Assembly: GCF_006442795.2 (NCBI RefSeq)
Contig: NZ_CP083956.1
Location: 1,302,001-1,366,000 of the forward strand
Source: Mesorhizobium sp. B1-1-8
GTDB lineage: Bacteria; Pseudomonadota; Alphaproteobacteria; Rhizobiales; Rhizobiaceae
Reading direction: 5' to 3'
DNA length: 64,000 nt
Shown: piece after piece, positions 1-10,161 of the stretch
Layout: each line of letters begins with the position of its first letter
How positions within the stretch are numbered: position 1 is the stretch's first letter
Program-made: the position numbers and the translations under genes
Notes under the pieces: model-generated
The model's database searches: none
Seen by the model: the letters and a program-made list of their open reading frames with translations, nothing else
Told to the model about the DNA's origin: nothing

Positions 1-1640
<1,640 letters not shown>

Positions 1641-1685
1641 CGCAATTCCAGGGAAAGTGCGCAGCGGCTTCCCGTCGGAATTGCG
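1641..1685. repeat. REP-like palindromic element behind the hybrid kinase
   Basis: CGCAATTCC (1641-1649) and GGAATTGCG (1677-1685) form a 9-bp inverted repeat around a GC-rich centre, starting at the base after the kinase stop codon. Elements with these AATTCC/GGAATT arms are common in intergenic DNA of rhizobia. It could fold at the 3' end of the kinase mRNA. Family membership is from memory and not checked by search. Confidence 0.6.
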
Positions 1686-1769
1686 TAAGAACAAACACTT
1701 AGTACGCTTCCCGCTTGCGCGGCAATCACCGTCCGTCAGTCGCCGCCGCCCTGAACGCCTGACGCAGGC

Positions 1770-1791
1770 GTATGGTGCGATCGCACCATAC
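1770..1791. promoter_or_regulatory. 22-bp perfect palindrome, candidate operator
   Basis: The half-site GTATGGTGCGA is followed without spacer by its exact reverse complement. The dyad includes the core TGGTGCGATCGCACCA. It lies about 300 bp upstream of the Pho box and 415 bp upstream of pstS. There is no T-tract, so an intrinsic terminator is unlikely; a dimeric repressor site is the simpler reading. The cognate protein is unknown. Confidence 0.45.
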
Positions 1792-2098
1792 CAAATGAAA
1801 CGCCAAGCCCGGACAATAAAACCATCGATTCCGCCTCTTGATTACGGGCGGGAGCGGCGACCGCCGGCAAGAAACAGCGTCATTCTACCCCAACGGACCT
1901 GTTTTCGGCGATGGCTAGGCCATGATACGCTCTGGCATTCAGGCAACGCGCTCTCGTCCGGATTTTATTTCCCGGCGGCCGCAACCCGGCCGCCGGGATC
2001 AAAAGCCATACAAGTTACTGATTCGCGCGATAAACTCCGGCTGGTTCGCCAAGGCCATCCGAGGCCACTCCAGACATCGCTGTTCAGGCGTTACCGGG

Positions 2099-2127
2099 CT
2101 GACATGAAACTGTCATGCGACTGTAAT
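2099..2127 (+). promoter_or_regulatory. Pho box (PhoB binding site) upstream of pstS
   Basis: Three 7-bp direct repeats spaced exactly 11 bp apart: CTGACAT (2099-2105), CTGTCAT (2110-2116) and CTGTAAT (2121-2127). This matches the known PhoB architecture of CTGTCAT-like half-sites with 4-bp AT-leaning spacers, here extended to three half-sites. It ends 78 bp before the pstS ATG, where PhoB would replace a -35 element. It implies phosphate-starvation induction of the whole operon, including phoB. Confidence 0.88.
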
Positions 2128-2205
2128 AATCGAAGGCTATTGCCCTCGGCGGGCGCCAAAACAAAAGGGTGCCGAGAGACCATCTTCCGAACAGGAGCAG
2201 GCCAC

Positions 2206-3264
2206 ATGAGACATTTCATCCGCTCGGCGGCCGTTGCGATTGCAATGGCTGCGGCGTCCACCCTCACCATGTCCGCAGCGTTTGCGGCAGACATCTCGGG
2301 CGCTGGCGCGACGTTCCCCTACCCGATCTATGCCAAGTGGGCCGACGCCTACAAAAAAGAGACCGGCACCGGCCTCAACTACCAGTCGATCGGTTCCGGC
2401 GGCGGCGTCAAGCAGATCAAGGCCAAGACCGTTACCTTCGGTGCTTCCGACGCGCCGCTGAAGGGTGAAGACCTCGACGCCACCGGTCTCGCCCAGTTCC
2501 CGATGGTGATGGGCGGCATCGTGCCCGTCGTCAATCTCGCGGGCATCAAGCCGGGCGAGCTCGTCCTCGACGGCCCGACGCTGGCCGATATCTTCGTCGG
2601 CAAGATCACCAACTGGAACGACCCGGCGATCAAGAAGCTCAACCCCAAGGTCAAGCTGCCCGACCAGGCTATTGCCGTTGTCCATCGTTCGGACGGCTCG
2701 GGCACCACGTTCAACTTCAGCTACTATCTGGCTGACGTGAACGCCGACTGGAAGTCCAAGGTCGGCGTCAACACCGCGCTCGAATGGCCGGTTGGTATCG
2801 GCGCCAAGGGCAATGAAGGCGTTGCCAACAACGTGTCGCAGACCGGCGGCGCGATCGGCTATGTCGAATATGCTTATGCCAAGCAGAACAAGCTGACCTA
2901 CACCGAAATGGTGAACAAGGACGGCAAGAAGGTCGAGCCGACCGCGAAGGCGTTCTCGGCCGCGGCAGCCAATGCCGACTGGAGCTCGCAGCCGGGCTAT
3001 GGCGTCATTCTCGCCAATCAGGCCGGTGCCGAATCCTGGCCGATGACGTCCGCGACCTGGATCCTTCTGTACAAGAAGCCCGCCGACGCCGCGGCCACCA
3101 GCGAAGCCCTCAAGTTCTTCGCCTGGTCCTATGCCAAGGGCGACAAGATGGCGGCTGAACTCGACTACGTTCCGATGCCCGACAAGGTCGTCAAGAGCGT
3201 CGAGGAAATGTGGAGCAAGGACATCGTCGGCAGCGACGGCAAGTCGCTCTACGCCGCCAAGTAA
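2206..3264 (+). CDS. pstS: Phosphate ABC transporter, periplasmic phosphate-binding protein PstS
   Basis: A 352-residue periplasmic receptor that hands inorganic phosphate to the PstCA channel. Residues 1-27 form a Sec signal peptide ending at AFA. The mature protein opens with the family signature [13 protein letters not shown]. Phosphate-pocket segments [19 protein letters not shown] and [11 protein letters not shown] are all present. The ATG at 2206 is chosen because AGGAG lies 8 bases upstream and the signal peptide starts there; the frame is open further upstream without support. It is first in the pst operon, under the Pho box, and followed by a hairpin that may keep its mRNA in excess over the downstream genes. 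Confidence 0.97.
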   Translation: MRHFIRSAAVAIAMAAASTLTMSAAFAADISGAGATFPYPIYAKWADAYKKETGTGLNYQSIGSGGGVKQIKAKTVTFGASDAPLKGEDLDATGLAQFPMVMGGIVPVVNLAGIKPGELVLDGPTLADIFVGKITNWNDPAIKKLNPKVKLPDQAIAVVHRSDGSGTTFNFSYYLADVNADWKSKVGVNTALEWPVGIGAKGNEGVANNVSQTGGAIGYVEYAYAKQNKLTYTEMVNKDGKKVEPTAKAFSAAAANADWSSQPGYGVILANQAGAESWPMTSATWILLYKKPADAAATSEALKFFAWSYAKGDKMAAELDYVPMPDKVVKSVEEMWSKDIVGSDGKSLYAAK

Positions 3265-3275
3265 CTCTCTTTGCC

Positions 3276-3311
3276 GCAGGAGGGCGCCGACGGCGCCCTC
3301 CTGCCTTCTTT
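3276..3311 (+). terminator. Intercistronic hairpin between pstS and pstC
   Basis: GCAGGAGGGCGCC (3276-3288) pairs perfectly with 3292-3304 across a 3-base loop, then comes CTTCTTT. It sits inside the operon, 11 bases after the pstS stop. Likely a partial terminator or an mRNA-stabilising stem that favours the binding-protein transcript. Confidence 0.75.
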
Positions 3312-3328
3312 CGAGCACGAGGGGCTAG

Positions 3329-4318
3329 ATGACCACCGTTTCAGAAGCCACGCCGGCGTCGAGCACCATGCGATCCAGGGATGCGACAGTCCGGCGCTTC
3401 GCCTTCACGGATATGGTGTTCCGCGAGGCGACCCGCGTTTCCGCCGCTCTCGTCCTGCTCATCCTCGGTGGGGTTGCGATCTCGCTGTTTGCCGGCTCAT
3501 GGGAGGCACTGTCGAAGTTCGGCTTCTCGTTTCTGACGACCGAGGCGTGGAACCCGGTCACCGAGAATTTCGGCGCGCTGTCGCCGATCTACGGCACTAT
3601 CGTTACGTCGGCCATCGCAATTCTGATCGCGGTTCCCATCGGCATCGGCATCGCCATCTTTCTTACCGAGCTTTGCCCGAGACCGCTGCGGCGTCCAATC
3701 GGCATCGCCGTCGAGCTTCTGGCCGGCATCCCCTCGATCATCTACGGCATCTGGGGCCTGTTCGTGTTCGCGCCGTTCCTGCAGACGATGGTACAGCCCG
3801 TCATCATCAACGTTTTTCACAACGTGCCCGGGCTTTCCAGCCTGTTCGCCGGCCCGCCTTACGGCATCGGCCTGCTGACGTCGTCGCTGATCCTGGCCAT
3901 CATGGTGCTGCCGTTCATCACCTCGATCACCAAGGACGTGTTCGACACGGTGCCGGCGGTGCTCAAGGAATCGGCCTACGGAATCGGCTGCACGACCTGG
4001 GAAGTCACGCGGCGGGTGGTCATTCCCTATACCCGCGTCGGCATCATGGGCGGCGTCATGCTCGGCCTCGGCCGCGCGCTCGGCGAAACCATGGCGGTCA
4101 CCTTTGTCATCGGCAACGCGCACCGCATCAGCGCCTCGCTGTTCGCGCCGGCGACGACGATTTCCGCAACCATCGCCAATGAATTCACCGAGGCCGATGG
4201 CTCACTCTACACCTCTTCGCTGGTGGCGCTGGGCCTGATCCTGTTTGTCATCACGTTCCTCATCCTTGCCATCGCACGCTATATGCTGATGCGCATCGAC
4301 GCCCGCACGGGAGCCTGA
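3329..4318 (+). CDS. pstC: Phosphate ABC transporter permease PstC
   Basis: A 329-residue inner-membrane subunit that forms the phosphate channel with PstA. After a short cytoplasmic N-terminus (to about residue 35) a membrane segment begins at ALVLLILGGVAISLFAG. A periplasmic stretch and the BPD_transp_1 core follow, with the permease loop ending ...GLGRALGETMAVTFVIG, typical of PstC. The start ATG lies 64 bases behind pstS, beyond the hairpin, with a purine-rich GAGGGG upstream. Only 3 bases separate it from pstA, indicating translational coupling. Confidence 0.96.
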   Translation: MTTVSEATPASSTMRSRDATVRRFAFTDMVFREATRVSAALVLLILGGVAISLFAGSWEALSKFGFSFLTTEAWNPVTENFGALSPIYGTIVTSAIAILIAVPIGIGIAIFLTELCPRPLRRPIGIAVELLAGIPSIIYGIWGLFVFAPFLQTMVQPVIINVFHNVPGLSSLFAGPPYGIGLLTSSLILAIMVLPFITSITKDVFDTVPAVLKESAYGIGCTTWEVTRRVVIPYTRVGIMGGVMLGLGRALGETMAVTFVIGNAHRISASLFAPATTISATIANEFTEADGSLYTSSLVALGLILFVITFLILAIARYMLMRIDARTGA

Positions 4319-4321
4319 CCG

Positions 4322-5173
4322 ATGTCGACAGCTGAATCGCTTCATCAGAGCCGCAAGAGGAAGAATGGCGTGATGATGACGCTGTGCGTCGTCGCCGCCG
4401 GCATCGGCCTTGCCTGGCTGGCGCTGATCCTCGGCGCACTGATCTACAAGGGCCTGTCCGGCGTTTCGCTGGCCGTGTTCACCGAAATGACTCCGCCGCC
4501 CGGCGATGCCGGCGGCCTGCTCAATGCCATCTACGGCAGCGTGGTGATGACCGTCATCGGCGTCGTCGTCGGGACGCCGATCGGTGTCCTGGCCGGGACC
4601 TACATGGCCGAATACGGCCGCTTCTCGCGCCTGACGACGATCGTGCGCTTCATCAACGACATTCTGTTGTCGGCGCCCTCGATCATCATCGGCCTGTTCG
4701 TCTATGAGCTGATGGTGCGGCCGATGGGGCACTTCTCGGCAATCGCCGGCGCCGTCGCGCTGGCCATCCTGGTCATCCCGGTTGTTGTGCGCACCACCGA
4801 GGACATGCTGAATTTGGTGCCGAACGCCTTGCGCGAAGCCGGCACCGCGATCGGCGCGCCGCGCTGGGTCGTCATCCGTTCGGTTGCCTATCGCGCCGCA
4901 CTTTCCGGCATCGTCACCGGCATATTGCTGGCGATCGCCCGCATCTCCGGCGAGACGGCGCCGCTGCTCTTCACGGCGCTCAACAACCAGTTCTGGTCGA
5001 GCAACCTCAACGCGCCAATGGCCAGCCTGCCGGTGACCATCTTCCAGTTCGCTCTCAGCCCCTATGAAGAATGGCAGCAACTGGCGTGGACCGGCGCACT
5101 CATAATCACCCTTACGGTTCTTGGGCTGAGCATCTTCGCCCGCAGCCTTACCGGACGCAGAGAGGACAGATGA
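4322..5173 (+). CDS. pstA: Phosphate ABC transporter permease PstA
   Basis: A 283-residue partner of PstC in the inner membrane. One membrane segment near residues 20-45 precedes a periplasmic loop ([21 protein letters not shown] is typical of PstA). The transport core contains the EAA-like loop ending [17 protein letters not shown]. The stop codon overlaps the pstB start as ATGA, so the permease and ATPase are translationally coupled. Confidence 0.96.
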   Translation: MSTAESLHQSRKRKNGVMMTLCVVAAGIGLAWLALILGALIYKGLSGVSLAVFTEMTPPPGDAGGLLNAIYGSVVMTVIGVVVGTPIGVLAGTYMAEYGRFSRLTTIVRFINDILLSAPSIIIGLFVYELMVRPMGHFSAIAGAVALAILVIPVVVRTTEDMLNLVPNALREAGTAIGAPRWVVIRSVAYRAALSGIVTGILLAIARISGETAPLLFTALNNQFWSSNLNAPMASLPVTIFQFALSPYEEWQQLAWTGALIITLTVLGLSIFARSLTGRREDR

Positions 5174-5973
5174 AACCGATGTTGTCCACCGATTTGAACG
5201 TAGCCGACACGACCGTCGAGAAAGCCAAGATCGAGGTCAAGAACCTCAACTTCTATTACGGCCAGTCAAAGGCGCTGAAGGACATCAGCCTGTCCTTGCC
5301 GGAGCGCAGCGTCACCGCCTTCATCGGCCCGTCGGGCTGCGGAAAGTCGACGCTGCTGCGCGTCTTCAACCGCATCTACGAGCTCTACCCGAAGCAGACC
5401 GCCGACGGCCAGGTACTGCTCGACGGCAAAAACATCCTCGACCGCTCGCAGGACCTCAACCTGCTCAGGACCAAGATCGGCATGGTGTTCCAGAAGCCGA
5501 CGCCGTTCCCGATGTCGATCTACGAGAACATCGCCTTCGGCGTCAGGCTCTATGAGAAGATCAGCAAGGCCGAAATGGACGGCCGCGTCGAGCAGGCGCT
5601 GAAACGCGCAGCGCTTTGGACCGAGGTCAAGGACAAGCTCAACGCCAGCGGCCTCAGCCTCTCGGGCGGCCAGCAGCAGCGCCTCTGCATCGCCCGCACC
5701 GTGGCGGTGAAGCCCGAGGTCATCCTGCTCGACGAGCCGGCCTCGGCGCTCGATCCGCTGTCGACCGCCAAGATCGAGGAACTGATCGACGAGTTGCAGG
5801 CCGACTACACGATCGTCATCGTCACCCACAACATGCAGCAGGCGGCGCGCGTGTCGCGGCAGACGGCGTTCATGTATCTTGGCGAACTGGTCGAGTTCGA
5901 CCGGACGGAGAAGATCTTCACCTCGCCTCGCGAGAAGCGCACGCAGGACTACATCACCGGCCGCTTCGGCTGA
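5170..5973 (+). CDS. pstB: Phosphate ABC transporter ATP-binding protein PstB
   Basis: A 267-residue cytoplasmic ATPase that drives phosphate import. It has Walker [10 protein letters not shown] (about 52-60), Q-loop [19 protein letters not shown], signature LSGGQQQR (about 164-171), Walker [14 protein letters not shown] and the switch His in IVTHNMQQA. The ATG at 5170 overlaps the pstA stop; the open frame extends upstream inside pstA but is not used. An internal ATG at 5179 is a possible alternative start. Confidence 0.96.
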   Translation: MKPMLSTDLNVADTTVEKAKIEVKNLNFYYGQSKALKDISLSLPERSVTAFIGPSGCGKSTLLRVFNRIYELYPKQTADGQVLLDGKNILDRSQDLNLLRTKIGMVFQKPTPFPMSIYENIAFGVRLYEKISKAEMDGRVEQALKRAALWTEVKDKLNASGLSLSGGQQQRLCIARTVAVKPEVILLDEPASALDPLSTAKIEELIDELQADYTIVIVTHNMQQAARVSRQTAFMYLGELVEFDRTEKIFTSPREKRTQDYITGRFG

Positions 5974-5994
5974 GTTCACACGAGGACATAAATC

Positions 5995-6702
5995 ATGGCC
6001 GAACATACTGTCGCTTCCTTCGACGAGGATCTCGGGCAGATCAGCCGGCTCATCCGTGACATGGGCGATCTTGCCGCGTCCATGGTCGGCGCCTCGACCA
6101 AGGCCCTGCTCAATTCCGACAACGCGCTCGCACAGCGCGTCGTCTCCGACGACGCCATCATGGACGCGCGCCAGCGTGAACTCGACGACCGTGCCATCAC
6201 GCTCATCGCCAAGCGGCAGCCGATGGCAGACGATCTGCGCCACGTGGTCGGCTCGATCCGCATGGCCGGCGACCTCGAGCGCATCGGCGACCTGGCCAAG
6301 AACATCGCCAAGCGCGTCGGCTCGGTCGGCATCAGCGCAGCACCCCGCGATCTTTCGCATTCGATCGACTCGATGGCGCAGATGGTGCTGATCCAGGTCC
6401 AGGCCGTCATCCAGGAATATACGGCGGGCGACGCCACGGCACTCGCCACGCTGCGCAATGCCGACGAACGCATCGACGTCAAATACACGTCCGTGTTCCG
6501 TGAACTCCTGACCTACATGATGGAGGATCCGCGCAACATCACGGCTTGCACGCATCTTCTGTTTTGCGCCAAGAACCTGGAGCGCATCGGCGACCATGTC
6601 ACCAACATCGCCGAGAACGCCTATTATGTGTTGACCGGCACGCAATTGCCCGCGAACCGTCCGAAGCAGGACGAGACCGCGATGTCGACACCGGCCACCT
6701 GA
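5995..6702 (+). CDS. phoU: Phosphate signalling protein PhoU
   Basis: A 235-residue cytoplasmic all-helical protein with two PhoU repeats of three helices. The metal-binding family motifs are visible: DLERIGDLAKNIAKR in the first half and NLERIGDHVTNIAENAYY in the second. PhoU links the Pst transporter to the PhoR-PhoB pathway and restrains both when phosphate is sufficient. It lies 21 bases after pstB and 19 before phoB, in the usual order. No phoR gene is next to it in this window. Confidence 0.96.
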   Translation: MAEHTVASFDEDLGQISRLIRDMGDLAASMVGASTKALLNSDNALAQRVVSDDAIMDARQRELDDRAITLIAKRQPMADDLRHVVGSIRMAGDLERIGDLAKNIAKRVGSVGISAAPRDLSHSIDSMAQMVLIQVQAVIQEYTAGDATALATLRNADERIDVKYTSVFRELLTYMMEDPRNITACTHLLFCAKNLERIGDHVTNIAENAYYVLTGTQLPANRPKQDETAMSTPAT

Positions 6703-6721
6703 CAACAAGGGTAACCTGCCG

Positions 6722-7411
6722 ATGATCGCGCCGCGCATCATGGTGGTGGAGGACGAGGAGCCGCTGGGCGTGCTGCTCCGCTACAACCTCGAATCCGAAG
6801 GCTATCAGGTCGAGGTGGTGACACGAGGCGACGAAGCCGAGATCCGCCTGCAGGAGAACGTGCCCGACCTTTTGGTGCTCGACTGGATGGTGCCGGCGGT
6901 TTCCGGCATCGAGCTTTGCCGCCGCCTCAGGATGCGTCCCGAGACCGAGCGGCTGCCGATCATCATGCTGACCGCGCGGGGTGAAGAAAGCGACCGGGTG
7001 CGCGGCCTCTCGACCGGCGCCGACGACTATCTGGTCAAGCCGTTCTCGACGCCGGAATTCATGGCGCGGATCAAGGCGCTGCTGCGCCGCGCCAAGCCGG
7101 AAGTGCTGTCCAGCGTGCTCAAGGTGGGCGATATCGTGCTCGACCGCGAGTCGCACCGCGTCTACCGCAAGAAGAGCGAGATCCGGCTCGGGCCGACCGA
7201 GTTCCGGCTGCTCGAGTTCATGATGCGGCATCCCGGCCGGGTGTTCTCGCGCAGCCAGTTGCTCGACAATGTCTGGGGCGAGACGATCTATATCGACGAG
7301 CGCACGGTGGACGTGCATGTCGGGCGCCTGCGCAAGGCGGTCAACAACGGCCGCATGCCGGACGTGATCCGCACCATCCGCGGGGCGGGTTACGCGATCC
7401 GCGAGGATTGA
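6722..7411 (+). CDS. phoB: Phosphate regulon response regulator PhoB
   Basis: A 229-residue OmpR-family regulator. The receiver has the acidic pair at E10-D11, phospho-acceptor D54 in VLDWMVP, and the conserved Thr and Lys (MLTARGE, VKPFS). The C-terminal winged helix contains RVFSRSQLLDNVWG and the recognition helix DERTVDVHVGRLRKA. Phospho-PhoB binds Pho boxes like the one at 2099-2127, so the operon is probably self-activating. Its TGA is immediately followed, with no spacer, by the stop codon of the convergent ROK gene. Confidence 0.95.
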   Translation: MIAPRIMVVEDEEPLGVLLRYNLESEGYQVEVVTRGDEAEIRLQENVPDLLVLDWMVPAVSGIELCRRLRMRPETERLPIIMLTARGEESDRVRGLSTGADDYLVKPFSTPEFMARIKALLRRAKPEVLSSVLKVGDIVLDRESHRVYRKKSEIRLGPTEFRLLEFMMRHPGRVFSRSQLLDNVWGETIYIDERTVDVHVGRLRKAVNNGRMPDVIRTIRGAGYAIRED

Positions 7412-8656
7412 TCAGGCCACGTTCTTGCCTGCCGTGCCAGTTCGCGCCTGCACGCCCGGCGCAAAAATCTCCTGGTCGACGAAGCTCAGCGCACGCATGG
7501 CGCAGCCTTCGCGGATCAGCGGCAGTTCGTTCGGCTCGGTGTCGAAGGAGATCGATGTCGAGTGCTGGCCGCCCGCGGTCTGGGCGATCGCCTCGCGCAG
7601 CGCCGGCTCGATCAGATCGAAGGCGGCCGCGCTGACGCCGACCATGGCGACAGGTGCGGGATCGATCAGCGCGAACAGGCTGCCGAGGCCGAAGCCCAGC
7701 GCCTCGCCCGCCCGCCGATAGGCCTCGCGCTCCGGGCCGTCCTGCAGCCTCGCCTTTGCTGCGAGCGCCCGCATGTCGGCATCGCCGACATCGACCGGTT
7801 CGGCGTCCTCGCTCATCTTCATGGCGCTGCGCCAGATGGCGTAGTTGCCGGCATAGGCCTCGACGCAGCCGCGCCGCCCGCAGCGGCAGAGCGCGCCGCC
7901 CGGCCGATGGATCATATGGCCGAACTCGCCGCCCGAGGAATGCGTGCCGGTGAAAAGCTCGCCCTTCAGCACCAGGCCCATGCCGATGCCGTGCGACAAC
8001 AGGATGGCGATGAAATTGTCGCGGTAGCGGTCGGGATCGCGCCATTGCAGCGCCACCGCCATCATGTTGCAGTCATTCTCCATGGTGGCCGGAATGCCGA
8101 ATTCCTTCTCCAGAATGTCGGCAAAAGGGATGTCGGTCAGTGGCGTGATCGGCGACCACAGCATGGCGCGGGCATGGGAATCGGTGATGCCCTGGATGCC
8201 CATTGCGATGCGGGCGACGCTGCCGATGTCGAGGTCCGGGTCCTCCAGCCGGCGCCGGACTATGCCAACGCATTCGCCGATCAACGCGTCGCGCGATATC
8301 GTCAGCGTGTCGAGGCGCCGCTGCTCCTCGGCGACGACCTGGCCCGTATAGTCGATGACGGCGACCGAGAGGAAATTCAGCGACAGCACCACGGTCACTA
8401 CCGCGGCGGCTTCCGGATTGAGGGCAAGGCCGACCTGAGGCCGCCCGCGCTTCAGCGAAGCGGTCTCGCTGGACTTGCTCTCGGCAAGAATGCCTTCCTG
8501 GATCAGGTCGGCGGAGATTGCCGAAATGGTCGAGTGGCTCAGCCCCGTGGTGGCGGCGATCTCCGTCCGCGACGGCTGGCCGACCCGGCGCACGGCCGAA
8601 ATCACCATGCCGCGGTTGCGCCGGCGCAGATCGTCGTGGCGGATTCCGACCGACAT
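7412..8656 (-). CDS. ROK-family transcriptional repressor (XylR-like)
   Basis: A 414-residue protein with an N-terminal MarR-like winged helix (RTEIAATTGLSHSTISAISADL, about residues 29-51) fused to a ROK sugar-kinase-like domain. The ROK zinc motif CRCGRRGCVEAY lies near residue 257. In NagC/XylR-type ROK repressors a sugar releases the protein from DNA. It is divergent from a xylose-type ABC operon, so xylose or a related sugar is the likely inducer (inferred). The ATG at 8656 is chosen because GGGAGGAA lies 9 bases upstream; the frame continues 51 codons further with no ribosome site. Confidence 0.88.
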   Translation of the reverse strand: MSVGIRHDDLRRRNRGMVISAVRRVGQPSRTEIAATTGLSHSTISAISADLIQEGILAESKSSETASLKRGRPQVGLALNPEAAAVVTVVLSLNFLSVAVIDYTGQVVAEEQRRLDTLTISRDALIGECVGIVRRRLEDPDLDIGSVARIAMGIQGITDSHARAMLWSPITPLTDIPFADILEKEFGIPATMENDCNMMAVALQWRDPDRYRDNFIAILLSHGIGMGLVLKGELFTGTHSSGGEFGHMIHRPGGALCRCGRRGCVEAYAGNYAIWRSAMKMSEDAEPVDVGDADMRALAAKARLQDGPEREAYRRAGEALGFGLGSLFALIDPAPVAMVGVSAAAFDLIEPALREAIAQTAGGQHSTSISFDTEPNELPLIREGCAMRALSFVDQEIFAPGVQARTGTAGKNVA

Positions 8657-8823
8657 GGCTTCGCATTTCCTCCCGGTCATCGCGGCCTTGTGATGATGCA
8701 TGGGCCGTCGGCGATGCGCCAGCGGTTCAGTTTTGTTGGAAAACCGCCGAACCGCAGTAGTTTTTTGTTTTTGCTCCAGGATAGTGGCAGAAGCCAGTAG
8801 AGCTGTCATTATTTATTGCGGCA

Positions 8824-8922
8824 CTCGAAAAAAGTTTCGAGCCGATCAGAAACCATCAGAATCGCAGTTGACAGGGCTATTGCCCCGGGTCAGTATTTTT
8901 TTTGAGGCTCGAAAAAAGCCTC
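8824..8922 (+). promoter_or_regulatory. xylF promoter flanked by two candidate ROK operators
   Basis: The 11-mer CTCGAAAAAAG occurs at 8824-8834 and 8908-8918. The first lies in the inverted repeat CTCGAAA-N4-TTTCGAG (8824-8841), the second in GAGGCT-N7-AGCCTC (8904-8922). Between them is TTGACA (8868-8873) and, 17 bases on, a weak -10 CAGTAT (8891-8896). The copies are 84 bp apart, close to 8 helical turns, and bracket the promoter. Operator function is inferred. Confidence 0.6.
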
Positions 8923-8978
8923 TGTGCCGGCCTACGGGCCAGTCTGGTCGCGCCGCACAGGGCGCAGGGAGGAATATC

Positions 8979-10019
8979 ATGAAGAAATTCGCAGCCGCCA
9001 TACTGGCGGGTGTTGCCATGTCGCTGACGTTGGCGTCGGTCGCCGAGGCGAAGGACAAGGTGATCGGCGTTTCGTGGTCGAACTTCCAGGAAGAGCGCTG
9101 GAAGACGGATGAAGCGGCGATGAAGGCGGCCATCGAGGCCGCCGGCGACAAGTATATTTCCGCCGACGCGCAGTCCAATCCGGGCAAGCAGCTGACCGAC
9201 GTCGAAAGCCTGATCTCGCAGGGCGCCAATGCGCTGATCATCCTGGCACAGGATGCCTCGGCAATCGGCCCGGCGGTGCAGAAGGCGCTCGACGAGGGCA
9301 TCCCGGTGGTCGGCTATGATCGCCTGATCGAAAACAAGGATGTGTTCTACCTGACCTTCGACAACAAGGAAGTCGGACGCATGCAGGCCCGCGAGGTGTT
9401 CAAGGTCAAGCCGGAAGGCAACTACGTCTTCATCAAGGGCTCGGGCGCCGATCCGAACGCCGATTTCCTGTTCGCGGGCTCGATGGAAGTGCTGAAGGCG
9501 GCAATGGACAGCGGCAAGATCAAGAATGTCGGCGAGGCCTATACCGACGGCTGGCTGCCGGCCAATGCGCAGAAGAACATGGAGCAGTTCCTGACCGCCA
9601 ACGACAACAAGGTCGACGCGGTGGTGGCGGCCAATGACGGCACCGCCGGCGGCGTTGTCGCGGCGCTGACGGCACAGGGTCTTGCCGGCACGGTGCCGGT
9701 GTCGGGCCAGGACGGCGACCACGCGGCGCTGAACCGCATCGCGCTCGGCACCCAGACCGTGTCGGTGTGGAAGGATGCGCGCGAGCTCGGCAAGAACGCC
9801 GCCGAGATCGCCTCGCAGCTCGCCGACGGCAAGAAGATGGCCGACATCGCCGGCGCCAAGGACTTCACGACGCCCGGCGGCAACACCGTCAAGTCGCTGT
9901 TCCTGACCCCGGTCGCCATCACCAAGGACAACCTCAACGTCGTCATCGACGCCGGCTGGATCAAGAAGGACGAGGTCTGCGCGGGCGTTGCCGCCGGCAG
10001 CGTCGCCGTCTGCAACTAA
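8979..10019 (+). CDS. xylF: Xylose-type sugar ABC transporter, periplasmic binding protein
   Basis: A 346-residue periplasmic binding protein of the ribose/xylose class. Residues 1-24 are a Sec signal peptide (cleavage after VAEA). The mature start [20 protein letters not shown] and the VVGYDRLI segment resemble XylF. The start ATG has GGGAGGA upstream; the frame runs further upstream through promoter DNA. It is first of xylF-xylH-xylG, divergent from the ROK regulator, and followed by a hairpin. Xylose specificity is inferred from similarity and context; related pentoses are possible. Confidence 0.9.
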   Translation: MKKFAAAILAGVAMSLTLASVAEAKDKVIGVSWSNFQEERWKTDEAAMKAAIEAAGDKYISADAQSNPGKQLTDVESLISQGANALIILAQDASAIGPAVQKALDEGIPVVGYDRLIENKDVFYLTFDNKEVGRMQAREVFKVKPEGNYVFIKGSGADPNADFLFAGSMEVLKAAMDSGKIKNVGEAYTDGWLPANAQKNMEQFLTANDNKVDAVVAANDGTAGGVVAALTAQGLAGTVPVSGQDGDHAALNRIALGTQTVSVWKDARELGKNAAEIASQLADGKKMADIAGAKDFTTPGGNTVKSLFLTPVAITKDNLNVVIDAGWIKKDEVCAGVAAGSVAVCN

Positions 10020-10043
10020 GTCGGTTAATCCCGATCGATCTCG

Positions 10044-10075
10044 ACGCCGCGGCCTGAAAACCGCGGCGTTTTCTC
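10044..10075 (+). terminator. Hairpin with T-tract between xylF and xylH
   Basis: ACGCCGCGG (10044-10052) pairs with CCGCGGCGT (10061-10069) across 8 bases and runs into TTTTCTC. It resembles an intrinsic terminator inside the operon, 25 bases past xylF, as also seen behind pstS. Probably partial, setting binding protein above permease. Confidence 0.8.
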
Positions 10076-10161
10076 AAAAAATTGTATTTCTGCGTACGGC
10101 CGATAGCTTCTAGGCTGTGGTCCGGCATCCGCGTCAGACGGCAAGCCGCTGGGAGGAAACC

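Larger units (their letters stand above)
1641..2205. other. 565-bp intergenic region upstream of pstS
   Basis: No convincing gene is present between the kinase and pstS. An open frame runs through it into pstS but lacks a plausible start. The region holds the REP-like element at 1641-1685, a 22-bp perfect palindrome at 1770-1791 and the Pho box at 2099-2127. Its length suggests a long regulatory region or a lost gene. Confidence 0.7.

Noticed and set aside
7562..8800. Plus-strand open frame of 412 codons opposite the ROK gene
   Set aside because: Shadow frame. The ROK protein has intact DNA-binding and zinc motifs.
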